Origin: Onthophagus taurus
Taxonomy: Eukaryota; Arthropoda; Insecta; Coleoptera; Scarabaeidae
Direction of reading: 5' to 3'
Assembly: GCF_036711975.1 (NCBI RefSeq)
Contig: NC_091975.1
Location: forward strand, 3,660,501 to 3,724,500
Length of the DNA stretch: 64,000 nucleotides
Made by a program: the position numbers and the translations under genes
Shown here: positions 47,801 through 60,301 of the stretch, piece by piece
Position numbering within the stretch: the stretch's first letter is position 1
Layout: every line of letters begins with the position of its first letter
Notes under the pieces: model-generated
What the model saw: only the letters and a program-made list of their open reading frames with translations
The model's database searches: none
Told to the model about the DNA's origin: nothing

Positions 47801-50800
47801 ACAATGTAAAGATTGAATCAGAACTCTGATAAAATCCTACAGAGTGTGTAAGAATTAGTCGAATATAATATAATAAAATGTTGTTGCACAAATATGTTGT
47901 TATTTTTGTATAAATATTGATATTATTATTGCTCATTTTATTGAGATTACTATAAGTATAAACACGCGTGTACTTTAAGAAATGATTTAGAAAATGAAAT
48001 TGTTGAGAAATGTTGATAAGGCAACAATGACGTGACGCAAAGAATCGTGAATTTTATCATAACCACATCAAAACCGTTGTAACCACTAACATAACTCTCT
48101 TTAAAACAATATATTTTGGGTAAATTTCTAAAACTAAAATCGCAAATTCTTGAAAATCATAATAAATGAATAATTCTAAAAATATTTATCCTTCCTGTCA
48201 TATCACAAAGTCCTTAACAAAAATTAACTTAACAAATGTGAATCATTTTCAAAAGTAGGTTATTAAAAAAACCTTGTGAAAGTCAAACCAGAAGTTAGTA
48301 AATAAAACTGGATTCTCTATGCAAGTTTCTGTTTTCTGTGTAGGTTGTCGTTGTGAATTTTAGTAACTTTGCGCTACCGTTGCCGGAGAAATTGAGTAAC
48401 GTTGCATAATTTCTTCGCACGGCTATTGAATCTAGAATAACTAGAGTCGACTTGTTAAATATTTATAACGCGAGAATGAAAACGATTACCAAGACACTCT
48501 CTCAACTACAACTATTAACAAACCGAGAAAATGAAACGTAAATAATATCAAGTAAAATGTATGAAGTAAAACATTCGTTAACTCATTAGATTCATATACA
48601 AACCCAAGGATTTTTCGATTATTACTCGTTTATAGATTCATAATTGCGGTTGTATAGCCCGAAGAGAAAAATTTTTTCATGACAAACCATAAGCACACAT
48701 ACACACATCGCGTATTTTAAACGTTAACGTTACTAGTTAGTGAAAGGAATCCTTGAAACGAACAAGAATTCGAATCTTTTGTCTTTATGCCTCTTTACCC
48801 ATAATTTGAGGTGTCTAAAATAACTCAAGTTAATTTTTTTTGTTTTAGATTCATTCATGAGATGTCTAGTTTTTATTGTGTCTTTATTCATCTTTAATTG
48901 AAAATTCTTTATGAATGAATAAAGAAAACTACGACACTCAATTCCCGTGAATAAGCGAGTGTACATTCTGAGTCAGTGAACTTAAGAACGGTTAATTCGG
49001 TTGATGAACACTTAAAAGGGAGTAACGTTATTCATAATTAGTCGTTTTAAAAAGACTTTATGGACAAGAATGAATTTATTATAAATAAATAATGATTGTA
49101 CTCACTGTTGATCTTCGTCCTCTTTTTTCTTAGGATTATACGTTTTGGCTAATTTTCTAAAAATAAAACATAAAATAAATATTGTTAATAGAGACTCTCT
49201 TAGTCAATGCATGAATCATTGTTCTTATCTGATGTTATTTTAGAGTATTCCAACAAAATCTTTTAGAAGCTAGCATTTAGATATGTTAAGTACATAAACT
49301 TACTCGGAGAAAAACAACATTTAATTTTTACATTTGTTTATATGTCACCTTTGTGGAATTCAAAGTTAATTCAGATAAGATAAAGTATTAATAAGTATTA
49401 AAACACAAAAATAATTGATAATTTTATTTATAAATCAAATAAATAAATGATTACCTCAATTTTGCAGCATAATCAACTTCGATCAAAGCCCTGTCTTTAA
49501 CGAAAGCGCCATATCGTTCCAAAAAATCAATCCCGCGTAAAGTATGCCCCGCTAAACTATCAAATTGATCCTGAAAACAAAATAAGAATTGTCTAGTTAA
49601 TTAATGATTATTATAATTGAAAACACGCTTCCTTCCAGTCATTGTTTATCTACGTGCAAAAACCGGGAAATTTCCCAAAACTTTCTTTTAAATGAAAGTT
49701 CTTCCGCGGACGACGCTTCCATATAAAAAAAATAACGAATGAAAGAGACGGAGAAGCGAAGTCTCTTCCTTGATCTACCTCTATGTATCAGGTTCGACCT
49801 TAAAATATTTTTGGGGGTCGCCTTTTAAATATTTACACGCTCCAAAAACCTTAAATATTTACTTTGCAACCTCTAAACTTGGCTCTCTAAATTCTATTTT
49901 AAAATAACGAGAAAAAAGAGCTTTTTGGTCAACCTAATTATCGAACAGTTAAACCGCTATATTTTAAAGTCGGTAATATAAAAAATTAGCGTTAAAAAAA
50001 ATTCTTAACAGGTTCTATATCTTGGAATGTAGATAAACTTGCATATATACAACTTCGCATACAAATGCGATATACAAAAGTATATCCTTATTATGGATAT
50101 ACTACATAGTCTCCTCTCATGTTCGGTCTGCCTATAGGTTGCTTGTCTTGTACTCTAGCCTCCATGTAAATCCGTGATTTCCTCACCTGCCCCATTCATT
50201 TTACGTGGTCAAACTAGGATCCTCTCGACCGGCTCATTTTTATAAATGAAATTGTGTTTATCATAACATATTCTATTAAAACAAAGATTTTAAGATTCTG
50301 TTGAAAGAATTTGACCCAATTCCTTATCAAAGTTTCTGAAACGTCAAGATCTATTATTGCAAAAGATCTCAGCTAAAGTTAACTTGCAGCGGAGTATTTA
50401 GATGCTGCAGTGGAGAAGTACGATTCGGATGACCTTCAGACGGCTGCTGAAACAAAGTAAGCCAATGTGGAACAAATGAATCACGACGACGTCCGTTTGT
50501 TTCAATGGTAACTACGAATCGAGATTTTTATTATTTTTTTCTCTCGCTCTCTTTCAAGTACGTTTACAACAAAACGTTGCAGTCGTACTCGGAAAGTCGT
50601 TTTTCGTAGAATTGCAGCACAGCACCTATTTAAAACTGAGTTTAACACAAAGCGACCGCGGTCTTACTTAAGAGAAGTGAAGGTCAGAACGCGTTTCGTC
50701 GAGACTCATTACTACATCAACTTGTAAAAATTGAACAATAAAGTATTTGTTGTAAAAAAAAAGAGAATTTGAAATATTTCTTTAATTTTGTTTGATGTCA

Positions 50801-53800
50801 CATTAATTGATAACAACTGGGTTATAAAAGAAATTGAGGACAGGAAACTCAAAAATACATAAACCAAAAAAATGATGAAGAAATCGTTAAATGGTACATT
50901 CTGAAGTTGCTCACTCGTTTGGAAAAACGGAAAACGCGACTTGTTCGATTTATTAACAGCTTCAAACGGCGACCTAATCTCCTATTTAAGATTACGTCAT
51001 AGCAAATATCCCTCAAGAACGGAGAGCAAAACTAAATAACCTTGGATCTGATTTGGTGGAAACATAAAAAAATGCGCGTTGCAAAACTTGCCTCTCCACA
51101 GTTTGTATTGAGATGGTGAAAATAGCGATATGAAGCGAGCCTTTGTTGTAACAAAACTGAAGTTGTCTGGTTGTTGATGTAATCTAATAGGATTGTTAAT
51201 GATTGTTAACAAAAACGTTAATTGGAAAACTAATGGAAATGAGTTGTAGCATTTTGTTATCGATTTACTTTTTTGGGCCGTTAAATTTATATTTTAAAGA
51301 CTCTGACTAATCGTCTGTAAACTTTTGAAATCGTTCAGTGAACTTTATGAAACACAACCGGATTTTTAGTATCAAATTTTTTTTCAACTAGGTCATCATA
51401 TTTTATGCGTAATAAACTAAAAAATTTTGTCAGTTACTTCATTGTTTTTTAAAGACCTTTTAAATATTTAAAATATTATCAAGTAAATTATTATCGTTTT
51501 TCTGTGTACCATATGGCGAGAAACGGCAAAAATCCCGTTTAGAAAGTAAAAAAAAATCTCCGAATCTGAACGCCTCTGGGTCAGCAACTCCACATCATCT
51601 CAAAAGACTGCCAAGAAAAGACAACAGCAATAAAAAACCCGCGGGCTTGGGACGTATCGATGCGGTTATGTCGAAAACAAACACATAAAACGATAAGATA
51701 GAGGCTTGGCGTCAAGTTTCTTCTTTTACGCGGTGCACTGACTTACATGTCAATAATAGAAGACTTCCGAAGAAGAGAGTGCAACACGACTCTAATTTAT
51801 GCCGGACGCGAGCCGTGAGAGAATTTCGTTATGCGTGACCACCGAACAAAGCCCAGTTGACTACTTTGGAAAGAATTCACACAGACGGACGATGTGATAA
51901 TGATATTTCTTTGACCCACTCGGTGGGGTCAAAGGAAATATCATAAGATATGCATGTTTGAGGTCACAGGTCATGGACAACAAGGTAACAGGTGTAAAAT
52001 GTCTATTATTAATAATTCTTGTTGAGTTTTAAAGAGTTGTGGAAATTTTAGGAGGAATTTCAAGAAAATGAAATAGGAATATTTAGCGACATCTATTAAA
52101 ATCTATTACTATTAAAGACCATTTTTTTAGATTTTGTTTTCTGCAATTTCCAACAATGTAAAAACAACTATAATATCTACTACAAACAAAATTGTGTAAT
52201 TTAAACGACATAACCCTCAACGCTACAACCCAAAATCAGTAGTTGGTCTTTTAAGTTCCAGTTCCACCTGATAATAGGTAGTCTCAGATTCAACTTGATC
52301 GCAAAAGAAAACCAAAGAAGTTTTATGCCTCAACAAAGGAGACTTAAAAGGTTTCTCTAAACTACCATCTCTTCAACATTGGATAAGCTGAGGTTCAAAC
52401 TTGTTGATTTTGCAACGACAAGTTGCAGTGAGTTATATTCTGAATGATTGGATTGGATGGACTTTTGGAAACCTTTTGGAAACGATTCACTGACATCTAC
52501 TCACATAAAGGAACAAGACTTTTGAGCACTATCAAGGTTGATCAAGGACCCAGATCTGCCCTAAACCATTGGATGGTGTAAGTTACAATAGATCTTAAAC
52601 TCTCATTATAAAATAAAGTATAATCTAGGTATAATAGATATTTAATGAACAAAGCACTATCTTAACATTTCAGATTCAATTATGTAGGTGTAAGATTTAA
52701 TTTCAAAGAAAAGAAAAATTATGTTTCAATAACACCAAACGTTTGTTATCAATAATTCGAGGAAAAGCAAAGTTTAAAGATGACCGAGCTGTTAAAAGTC
52801 CTCGGTTTCCAACCAACCGAGAGATATCAGCTTCCTCTGCGTAAATATGAGCCGTTTGTTGACGTGCAGCGGTGCAGGCCCACGCCCCGTTCATTTCCGT
52901 ACGGGTTCAACGGACAAAGAGCCCAGCGTTTTTGTAAAAATATCGTTAGAGTGTTGTTGTTGTCTGTTCGTTTCACCGGAACACCTGTGTTTTTCTACGC
53001 AAACAAAGAAAAATCCCCTGACATTAATAAAATTAATTAAAAATTAACGTAACACTTTTGCACGGATTAAAAGTTTTCTCGTTTTGGCAAATTTCACATT
53101 CCAAGGTCATGAGGTAACGTTTTATTAATAACCTTGTGACCTTAAAAAAGACGCTGCCTACGCCACGGTTTACATCGATCCTTTTAGGAGGAGTTTGATA
53201 TAAAACAGACCACGTTCGAGAGAAAAAACGGTTTTGAAGAGGTGTTTTTTTTTAACTTCCCAAACTTGGGATAACAAATTAATTAAAATGAGAAAAATGA
53301 GACATCTTAGACATCGCTACTCAATAAAACGTCATTCATTTACGTCAAATAATAAATCCAAAAAAAATGCAAAGGTTTTACACTAAACTATGTCGTTATA
53401 TCCCAAAAAATGTTTCGAATTCAAAAAATTATTCTACGGAAATCAGTCAAGTCCTCGAAACACGAGTTATCGGATCTCCATCAAGTTCGGATATGGAAGA
53501 AACGGGAAGAGTATTAAGTATAGGAGATGGTATAGCAAGAGTTTTCGGATTAAGACATATACAAGCCGAGGAAATGGTTGAATTTTCCGTCGGTTTAAAA
53601 GGAATGGCTTTAAATTTAGAACCGGATAATGTTGGCGTCGTCGTTTTTGGTAACGATAAGTTAATAAAGGAAGGTGATGTTGTTAAAAGAACCGGAGCGA
53701 TCGTTGATGTTCCGGTTGGAGCTGAATTACTTGGAAGAGTTGTAGATGCGCTAGGTACTCCGATTGATGGGCAAGGACCGATTACTTCCAGTCAAAGATA

Positions 53801-56800
53801 TCGGATTGGAATTAAAGCACCGGGAATTATTCCAAGGATGTCTGTTAAAGAACCAATGCAAACTGGAATAAAAGCGGTGGACTCTTTAGTCCCAATCGGA
53901 AGAGGACAGCGAGAATTAATTATCGGTGACCGACAAACTGGAAAAACCTCTTTAGCAATCGATGCAATATTAAATCAAAAAAGATTTAACGAAGGAAATG
54001 ACGAAAAGAAAAAATTATATTGCATTTATGTCGCAATCGGTCAAAAACGTTCAACAGTAGCACAAATTTTAAAAAGACTCAACACCACCGGAGCTTTAAA
54101 GTATACAATTATCGTTTCAGCTACAGCTTCCGATGCGGCACCTTTACAATATTTAGCACCTTACTCTGGATGTGCTATGGGAGAGTTTTTTCGAGATAAC
54201 GCAAAACACGCCTTAATTATCTACGATGATTTAACAAAACAAGCTGTAGCTTATCGACAAATGTCTCTTTTGTTGCGAAGACCTCCTGGAAGAGAAGCTT
54301 ATCCCGGAGATGTTTTTTATTTGCATTCAAGACTTTTAGAGCGCTCTGCAAAAATGTCGGAAAAACACGGCGGTGGTTCACTAACAGCTTTACCAATTAT
54401 TGAAACTCAAGCTGGAGATGTTTCCGCTTATATTCCAACTAACGTTATTTCAATAACCGACGGTCAAATTTTTTTAGAAACAGAATTATTTTATAAAGGA
54501 ATTCGACCGGCTATTAACGTAGGTTTATCAGTTTCTAGAGTTGGTTCAGCTGCCCAAACGAAAGCGATGAAACAAGTAGCCGGATCAATGAAATTGGATC
54601 TGGCCCAATATCGCGAAGTAGCAGCTTTCGCACAATTCGGTTCGGATTTAGACGCGGCCACTCAACATTTATTAAACAGAGGCGTTCGCCTAACGGAATT
54701 ATTAAAGCAAGGTCAATACGTGCCGATTCCGATTGAAGAACAGGTCGTGATCATTTTTTGCGGCGTCCGTGGGTTTTTAGATAAAGTCGATCCGACGAAA
54801 ATAACTCATTTCGAATCTAGGTTCATTCATTTTATGAAACAACATCATCAACAGTTGTTGCATGAAATCGCTGAAAAGGCTATACTCGCTCCCGATCTTG
54901 AAGAAAATTTAAAAACGGTCGTTGGACAATTTATAACTACGTATTTGGCGAGTGAACAGGTTGGCGCCGGTCCTGTTATTCCAGAAAAAGAAAAGAAAGA
55001 GGAGGCTGCTAAAAAAGCGGCCGCTGCTAAAAAGAAGAAATGAAGAGGAAGAGAATATTTATTGTTGTAATATTTTGATGTTGTGTTTTATTTTTAATTT
55101 AAATTCTTTTTCTAATAATATAAATCAAATAAAAGTAATTTAAATTTATTATAACGTTGAGCATTCTCGTTATCTACCATAACGAACTTTACCATCTACT
55201 CTCCACTAGATGGCGGCAGTTTATTATTAAGTTATTTTATAATAAATATTCTTATGTAGTAAGAGAAGAGATTGTTAGTAAACTATGGAACCCGGTGTCG
55301 CCAGCAAAAGACTAACTTCCTCAGTTGAAAGAAAAAGATCTGTTTCGACATGTCCTACCAATGGGCTGCAGAAGACATTTGAAGAAATTTTTAGATTCTC
55401 GATCTTTGGGTCACAATTTAGCATTTAGACTTGTACCATAAAGATGAACTATTTTTGAGGAATACTTAATTTTGTTCCAATTTTTCTTATTTTCGATTTT
55501 CTTGTCCCCGATTTCTTTTATAGCCAGCAATTATTATCGATTCGTTTCAACAAATCTTGGAGATAAACCGTATGTGGGACTCGATTGGTTTTCTTCTAAA
55601 ACCGCACACGAACGTCGTTTAGTAACTGTTTCAATGAAAAAAACTTCCTTTTTCTTTAAAAGTTTAAAGCCACCTCTAATTCAAAAAGTTTAAATTCTTG
55701 GAGAATACAAAAAAGGAGGCGGATTTAATTATTAATCATTAATTTTCAAGCCTTATTAAGAGCATATCGATGAAGTTATTTATAAGGCGTATTATTCAAA
55801 ATGGGTGTTCCTTTTCTGTACACTTCCTGTAACATAAATAGTTACCACCAGAGTAAACCAGACGTTGAACAACGCTTTCACACGTCCGCGTTAAGAATGT
55901 GCGAGGTTCTTTAATTGGCCACGCGCGTTCTATTAATGATTTACATATAAATCTTGCTTCTACATTTTAAAAAAAGCAATAATTGCAAGGCACTGGTCCA
56001 ACCAATCATGAAAAGCTTGAACAGAATTTCTGAGCGATCTAGGAGAAATTGCTGCAGCTTCCTACAGTAAGCAGAATAAAGAAGTTCTGAATAAACAAAT
56101 TTTAGGAACAGCCTATATAGCATTGTTCCTGCAGACCGATCCAGCTTATGAATTGCCTAACGATTTTATGTGACATTGATTTATATTGTACCAAATTTCA
56201 ACGCTTAATAGTGTTTAAGATATTTAGCAAAATGTATTCAAATTTCCTAACTTTGATGGACTGTATCTTTGTAATTTGAGGACTTTTCCTAATTTTCTTT
56301 ACATGAATCGTCATCATTTTCATCAGTATGTGGTTAAATTTGTATATAGACTCTAACTTAATCTATTTGCATCATAACCTCAGATATTTGCAGAAATCAC
56401 TAGAACTAACACTAGTACTAGAACTAAAAACGAATGATTCTAGTTCTAGGATTAATTGTAGTGATAACATTAGTGTTAGTTCTAATTGTTATTCCGATTT
56501 AAATTGTTGTATATTTTTATGTTGATTTGAAACAACTAGCCATCAATAGATGGCGCTAACGCCAAATTAGACATTTAAATTGACAGTCCACGCGCGTGTT
56601 TTGTAAGTTTCAGATTAAGTTTAATTTAAATTTATGGTTGATATAAATCTCCACGTTTCCACGAAGTGATGTTGACTCATACGCAGTGATTTCATGGCAT
56701 CATTAAGTTTCAGGAACAAACAAATTAATTGATGATATTTTCGGTACAGGATGAACGAAAGGGAGAGTTTTTAATTTGATTTAATAAAAACGTTTTTGTT

Positions 56801-57655
56801 TGTAATGTCAAAAAAATTAACCGTAACTATGGCAACAATTTAACCTCAATTTTATTTTTTGAATTTCGAATAAATGTTTAAAGAGTTGAATCGATGATAA
56901 TTAATTTAATTTAATTATTACTCAACATAGAAATGAATAATATTCATTTTTTCATGACTCAAATCACGAATTATTCGTAAATGATTACCCAACCAATTTG
57001 AAAAAGGAAATTTTTAAAAAGAAAAGCACCTTTTTAATTTGAAGTAATAATTCGTATCGAGGCTACTTTTATCGGGCTATTACTAATAAGAGTAATAAGT
57101 GACCAATTAACATCATCGTGGAAAAATCAGGTTAACCAGTTGGTCATTTAAATGTTCTAAACCACCTGTTTTCGACATTTTGGGAACGATATCCGCGAAG
57201 TGAGTCATAGACTTGCGCCGATCACACACACACCCTTATTTTAACAACCCCCTTCTTAACAAAAAAATATCTTTTCTTTTTAATTTTATAATAAGATAAG
57301 TCACGTTTAAACCGGTTAATATATCGATAATTCTTTTTGGTTTAAATTCTTATTTTTATCTCCCACCTGCACCTTAGTAACAAAAACCTGATCCCTAACC
57401 ACAAAATGGTCATATGCAAATCACGAAACAGGTTACACACGTACCTAAAAGAAAAATAAAACAAGACGAAAAAAATCTTAAAAACACCTGTCGTATTTAG
57501 AAATAATTTTCAAATTTTCGCGGTTAATCAAAAGATAAGATTAAATCATTATAATCGTTGCCGTAGTAACGACCGTGATAAAAACAATGCAGAAAAATAC
57601 TTTTTTTACTTACCCACAGGTCAGTACCCCAATTGGCCTCTACTTGCGAATCCAT
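44858..57655 (-). CDS. Cip4: Cip4/TOCA family F-BAR, HR1 and SH3 protein
   Basis: Seven minus-strand exons, 57614-57655, 49455-49570, 49106-49156, 46877-47696, 45900-46375, 45074-45264 and 44858-45018, encode 618 residues. The F-BAR domain starts with [14 protein letters not shown] | DQFDSL and includes [19 protein letters not shown] and [18 protein letters not shown] linker carries the conserved [10 protein letters not shown]. The HR1 domain has [20 protein letters not shown]. The C-terminal SH3 domain runs from [20 protein letters not shown] to [10 protein letters not shown]. Such proteins bend membrane, bind Cdc42-GTP through HR1, and recruit WASp/SCAR, dynamin and formins during endocytosis; in flies Cip4 works with Cdc42 at epithelial junctions. 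Exon 1 encodes only 14 residues and is separated by an 8-kb intron that holds another gene. The donor of exon 5 is GTTGGT, a weak site chosen by phase. Confidence 0.92.
45425..45515 (+). repeat. dispersed repeat (TTTGGTATCAAATG family)
   Basis: It reads AACCCAAATATATCATGTTT, then GGTATCAAATGAAAGC and TTGATTCTTATTAAAATCA. It is close to the units in crumbs introns 11 and 12 and lies within the TA-flanked element at 45331-45777. Confidence 0.65.
45574..45709. mobile_element. 136-bp PIF/Harbinger-type MITE
   Basis: The terminal inverted repeats GGCCCACTTTTACCACCACC and, on the right read on the minus strand, GGCCCACTTTTTCCATCCTC continue into TGATAAA-type sequence. Both ends are flanked by TTA. 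A 3-bp TWA target duplication and ends starting with GG are typical of PIF/Harbinger (Tourist-like) MITEs. No coding sequence is present. Confidence 0.75.
51901..51945. repeat. short near-perfect hairpin
   Basis: The arms TGATATTTCTTTGACCCAC and GTGGGGTCAAAGGAAATATCA pair with two single-base bulges around a tiny TCG-type loop. The stem is too short for a typical microRNA precursor. It may be a MITE centre or a transcription-factor palindrome. Confidence 0.55.
53199..53205 (+). promoter_or_regulatory. TATA box of the nested ATP synthase alpha gene
   Basis: TATAAAA occurs 162 bp upstream of the start codon. It suggests the gene has its own promoter and is not just a processed copy read from a neighbour. 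This is motif evidence only. Confidence 0.45.
53367..55043 (+). CDS. ATP synthase F1 subunit alpha, intronless paralogue nested in Cip4
   Basis: One uninterrupted frame of 558 residues. A mitochondrial presequence ([16 protein letters not shown]) leads to the mature start near [14 protein letters not shown]. The Walker A motif GDRQTGKT is at 187-194, GQKRSTVAQ at 225-233, [20 protein letters not shown] at 301-320, and the arginine-finger motif [10 protein letters not shown] puts the Arg at 391. All are intact, so it should assemble in F1. The last 90 residues diverge from the usual alpha C-terminus, and residues 531-558 add a Lys/Ala/Glu-rich tail ([19 protein letters not shown]) not found in canonical alpha. 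Lack of introns and the nested opposite-strand position suggest a retroposed duplicate of the main gene, perhaps testis-biased as in flies; this is inference. An AATAAA lies about 80 bp after the stop. Confidence 0.92.
   Translation: MQRFYTKLCRYIPKNVSNSKNYSTEISQVLETRVIGSPSSSDMEETGRVLSIGDGIARVFGLRHIQAEEMVEFSVGLKGMALNLEPDNVGVVVFGNDKLIKEGDVVKRTGAIVDVPVGAELLGRVVDALGTPIDGQGPITSSQRYRIGIKAPGIIPRMSVKEPMQTGIKAVDSLVPIGRGQRELIIGDRQTGKTSLAIDAILNQKRFNEGNDEKKKLYCIYVAIGQKRSTVAQILKRLNTTGALKYTIIVSATASDAAPLQYLAPYSGCAMGEFFRDNAKHALIIYDDLTKQAVAYRQMSLLLRRPPGREAYPGDVFYLHSRLLERSAKMSEKHGGGSLTALPIIETQAGDVSAYIPTNVISITDGQIFLETELFYKGIRPAINVGLSVSRVGSAAQTKAMKQVAGSMKLDLAQYREVAAFAQFGSDLDAATQHLLNRGVRLTELLKQGQYVPIPIEEQVVIIFCGVRGFLDKVDPTKITHFESRFIHFMKQHHQQLLHEIAEKAILAPDLEENLKTVVGQFITTYLASEQVGAGPVIPEKEKKEEAAKKAAAAKKKK
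55044..57613 (-). other. remainder of Cip4 first intron with dispersed repeat
   Basis: After the nested gene's 3' UTR (AATAAA near 55126), the intron has AT-rich DNA, short open frames without domains, and a dispersed-repeat copy at 56390-56640. No coding exon that fits Cip4 phase or the F-BAR family was found here. Confidence 0.5.
56390..56640. repeat. dispersed repeat copy (CTAGTTCTAG / GATGGCGCTA family)
   Basis: It combines the CTAGTTCTAG-type part also seen at 600-870 with the tail CAACTAGCCATCAATAGATG followed by GCGCTAACGCCAAATTAGAC, seen at 6119-6170 and 40140-40195. This copy shows that both parts belong to one element. Confidence 0.6.
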
Positions 57656-58585
57656 CTTCTTGCTCCGGCGATGATGAGTCCGGGCATTAAACACCAAATC
57701 CGAACGCGGCCCCAGAGCCGAGTCCACCACTTTCTTAGGGGTACTGTTTTCGTTTAAAACTTCCGATCAAAACGGAAACGCTCGGTGCACACCGATTTTC
57801 TCAATAACAACATGGCCGGTCGAACCGGACCCTGTACAGAATAAACTTAGAAACGAGAATGATACGATCTACCGTACACGACGAATTGCTTGCACAAACT
57901 GAACGCAATTCGCTCGGGTATAGAATAACAAGCGACGCGAGCGACACTCAGCGATGAATTTAAGAAATAACGTCTTAAAATAGTGGTTCTCAAAAGTTTT
58001 TAGGTTATGTTCGGTGTTGCCAACTCTACCGACTTTTAATAAAACATTAAGTTAAAAATAATTTTTTTTATATTAATTTATTTAAATTTGATTTAAATTA
58101 CAGGTATTAAACCGTTATTTCGAGGTTTTAGTGTAATTTCAAATTATATTGACATGTTGCATTTTATGTGGGACAAAGTAAGTAGGTACGCGGTGGTTTT
58201 TATTATGTTTAAACAAATAAGTAATTAAATTCGTAACTACATAGTTTACTTAAAATCCTCTCTGGTTTTAAAATACCTGCCAAAAAATAGCTTTGAAAAA
58301 TTACGTTGTGTAAACGTGACTTTTCATTTTAGTCTTCCGAATTAAAAAATTGAGTATAAAGGACAGAGAGTGTAAACATTCCTTGATTAAAATTGATGGA
58401 ATAATATATATAAAATGATTTTATTATTCAAAATACCACCATAAAATAAAAGTAAAATACTAATATAAATTGTTACACATCAAAAATAAATCTTAAAGAC
58501 ATACATTAAGTACCATATCCATATTTTTTTGTCCTTATCATTTAGTTACAAAAAGGAAATATTAATATAATTAGTTTTTGTTACC
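57656..58585. other. Cip4 upstream region and cortactin 3' flank
   Basis: The 300 bp upstream of Cip4 are GC-richer (57640-57960) and probably form its promoter and leader. At 58083-58190 a repeat tail matches 903-1000. The rest, up to the cortactin stop, is AT-rich 3' flank or UTR. No gene is seen. Confidence 0.5.
58083..58190. repeat. dispersed repeat end, matches 903-1000
   Basis: It holds AACCGTTATTTCGAGGTTTT followed by AGTGTAATTTCAAATTATAT and CATGTTGCATTTTATGTG, nearly the same order of motifs as at 903-1000. The CGTTATATCGAGG part matches the inverted end of the element at 45331. Confidence 0.6.
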
Positions 58586-60301
58586 TTACTGTTGTAATTG
58601 CACATAATTTGCAGGAAACAAACCGTATTTGCCTTTACAAAGTCCTCTCCACCATCCTTCGTCAATCTAAACACACAAATCAAATTAAAATAAAATCGAA
58701 TTAATTATTTAATTATACTAACAGTTTGAACGTGTGTTATAACATCTTCAGGATCAAAAGATATCTCATCTTCAGCGGCAGCTTGATAATCATATTGAGC
58801 TATTGCTGTTAACCCGGTATCAATAATATCTTCTTCTTGATATTCTTCATGATATTCGACATCCTCCACTTCTTCCTTTACTTCTTCTTTCACTTGAGGT
58901 GTCATTTTAGTTGAAATTTCCTGCTGAATTTCTTGAGATATTATTTTTTTTGATTCTAATGTTTTATCTTGTTCTTTTTCTATATTTTGTTCTTCTTGTT
59001 GAATCGATTGAGACTGTTTTAACTGTTCTAATTCTTTAGTAATTTCACTTGATTTATGAACAATGTTTTCTTGGGTCACATTTGATGTAAATTGTTCCAT
59101 TTTACTTTTATTCAATTGTCCAGGAACTGATCTTTCGGAAGACATCGAAGATGATTCAGATTGAGATGATAAAAACGCCATTTTTGATTGATCTAATTTT
59201 GTTACTTTTTCTTGGGTGGTCATTATAACGGTTTCTTCTTTCTTTTCGGTAAACATAGCGGCTCTTGATTGAATTGATCCTCTATGTACAGGGGAATTAT
59301 TAATATTTGAGGTTAATTTAGATTCTTCGGAGGCCATTCTTTCAAATTTAGCTTTTAAATCGCCCGGTTTAGCACCGCTAACGTCCGGTTTAATTTTGGA
59401 ATAATTAGTGCCAATTTTTCCTGAATCTTCATCGAAAGTTGCGGCTGATTTATCCATTCGATCGGTTTGCACCCCAAATTTTCCGCCAAAACCAATTTTA
59501 TGATCGGTTTGACTTTCATGTTTTTGGGGGGCTTCATGGTGATCCCAACCAACGGCGGATTTGTCTTGACGATCTGATTGCACCCCAAATTTGCCACCAA
59601 ATCCGCGTGTATAATCTTTTTGGGATTCGTGTTTTTCAACTTTTTCGATATGATCCCAACCGACGGCTGATTTATCTTGACGATCTGTTTGTACACCAAA
59701 TTTACCACCAAAACCTGAGACATAATCTTTTTGCGAGGTGTGTTTTTGAAGTTTTTCTTTATGATCCCAACTTAAAGCACTCTAATAATAAAAAAATATG
59801 ATTTGTAATGAAGTTTTAGAAACAATTTTTTAACCTACTTTGTCAACTCTGTCCGTTTGAACTCCAAATTTCCCACCAAAACCGGTAGAATAATCTTTTT
59901 GGGAAACATGTTTCTCAACTTTCCCCACGTAATCGTGCCCAACAGCGGAATTATCCATGCGATCCTTTTCAACGCCAAATTTACCTCCATATCCATATGA
60001 AGAATTAGGACCTTCACTTAAATCTTTCTTCTTTTTTATGGCATCAGCTTCTTCGGTTTCGCGTCTTAATTTCTCCATACTTGTAATAAAAATACTCAAA
60101 GTTACCTCAAAAATCAATGAAGAATTATCGTACTCACTCAATTGCTCCTGCTGTCCTTCCGGAACCTTTAACGGTGTTCGAACCCCATCGTTGCTCTTGT
60201 TCGGTGACATCGTTAACAAAATCGGGGTCCGTTTCCCAATCATCATCTTCATCCGGTTGAGTATTAATGTTTATATTTTTTCCCGCTGCTGCTTTCCACA
60301 T
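58586..60301 (-). CDS. Cortactin: cortactin, Arp2/3-binding actin regulator
   Basis: Four minus-strand exons, 60138-60301, 59839-60079, 58723-59781 and 58586-58666, encode 514 residues. The N-terminal acidic region ([13 protein letters not shown], then the Arp2/3-binding [13 protein letters not shown]) is followed by [14 protein letters not shown] and about four and a half 37-residue cortactin repeats with [20 protein letters not shown] spacing; vertebrates have 5.5-6.5. A long Glu/Gln/Ser-rich helical linker comes next. The C-terminal SH3 domain starts at [20 protein letters not shown] and ends at NYVQLQQ. It stabilises branched actin in the cortex and binds dynamin and other proline-rich partners. 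The last donor (GTTAGT) is weak but splits the SH3 domain at its known junction. The duplicated kinase gene ends only 301 bp upstream of this start codon. Confidence 0.96.

Larger units (their letters stand above)
49571..53366 (-). other. part of Cip4 first intron, 3' of the nested gene's promoter
   Basis: About 3.8 kb with no recognisable host coding sequence. Some stretches (50390-50720 and 51560-51860) are less AT-rich and may hold enhancers or alternative leader exons of Cip4. A strong short hairpin lies at 51901-51945. An open frame at 52780-53040 has no known domain. A TATA box for the nested ATP synthase gene lies at 53199-53205. Confidence 0.45.

Noticed and set aside
52780-53040. 86-codon plus-strand open frame upstream of the ATP synthase alpha gene
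   Set aside because: No recognisable domain and no coding-like conservation visible. Probably leader or promoter sequence of chance openness.
57656-57730. Longer N-terminus of Cip4 (VDSALGPRSDLVF...)
   Set aside because: The upstream in-frame start would be GTG. The ATG at 57655 lies 11 residues before the conserved WGTDLW of the F-BAR start.
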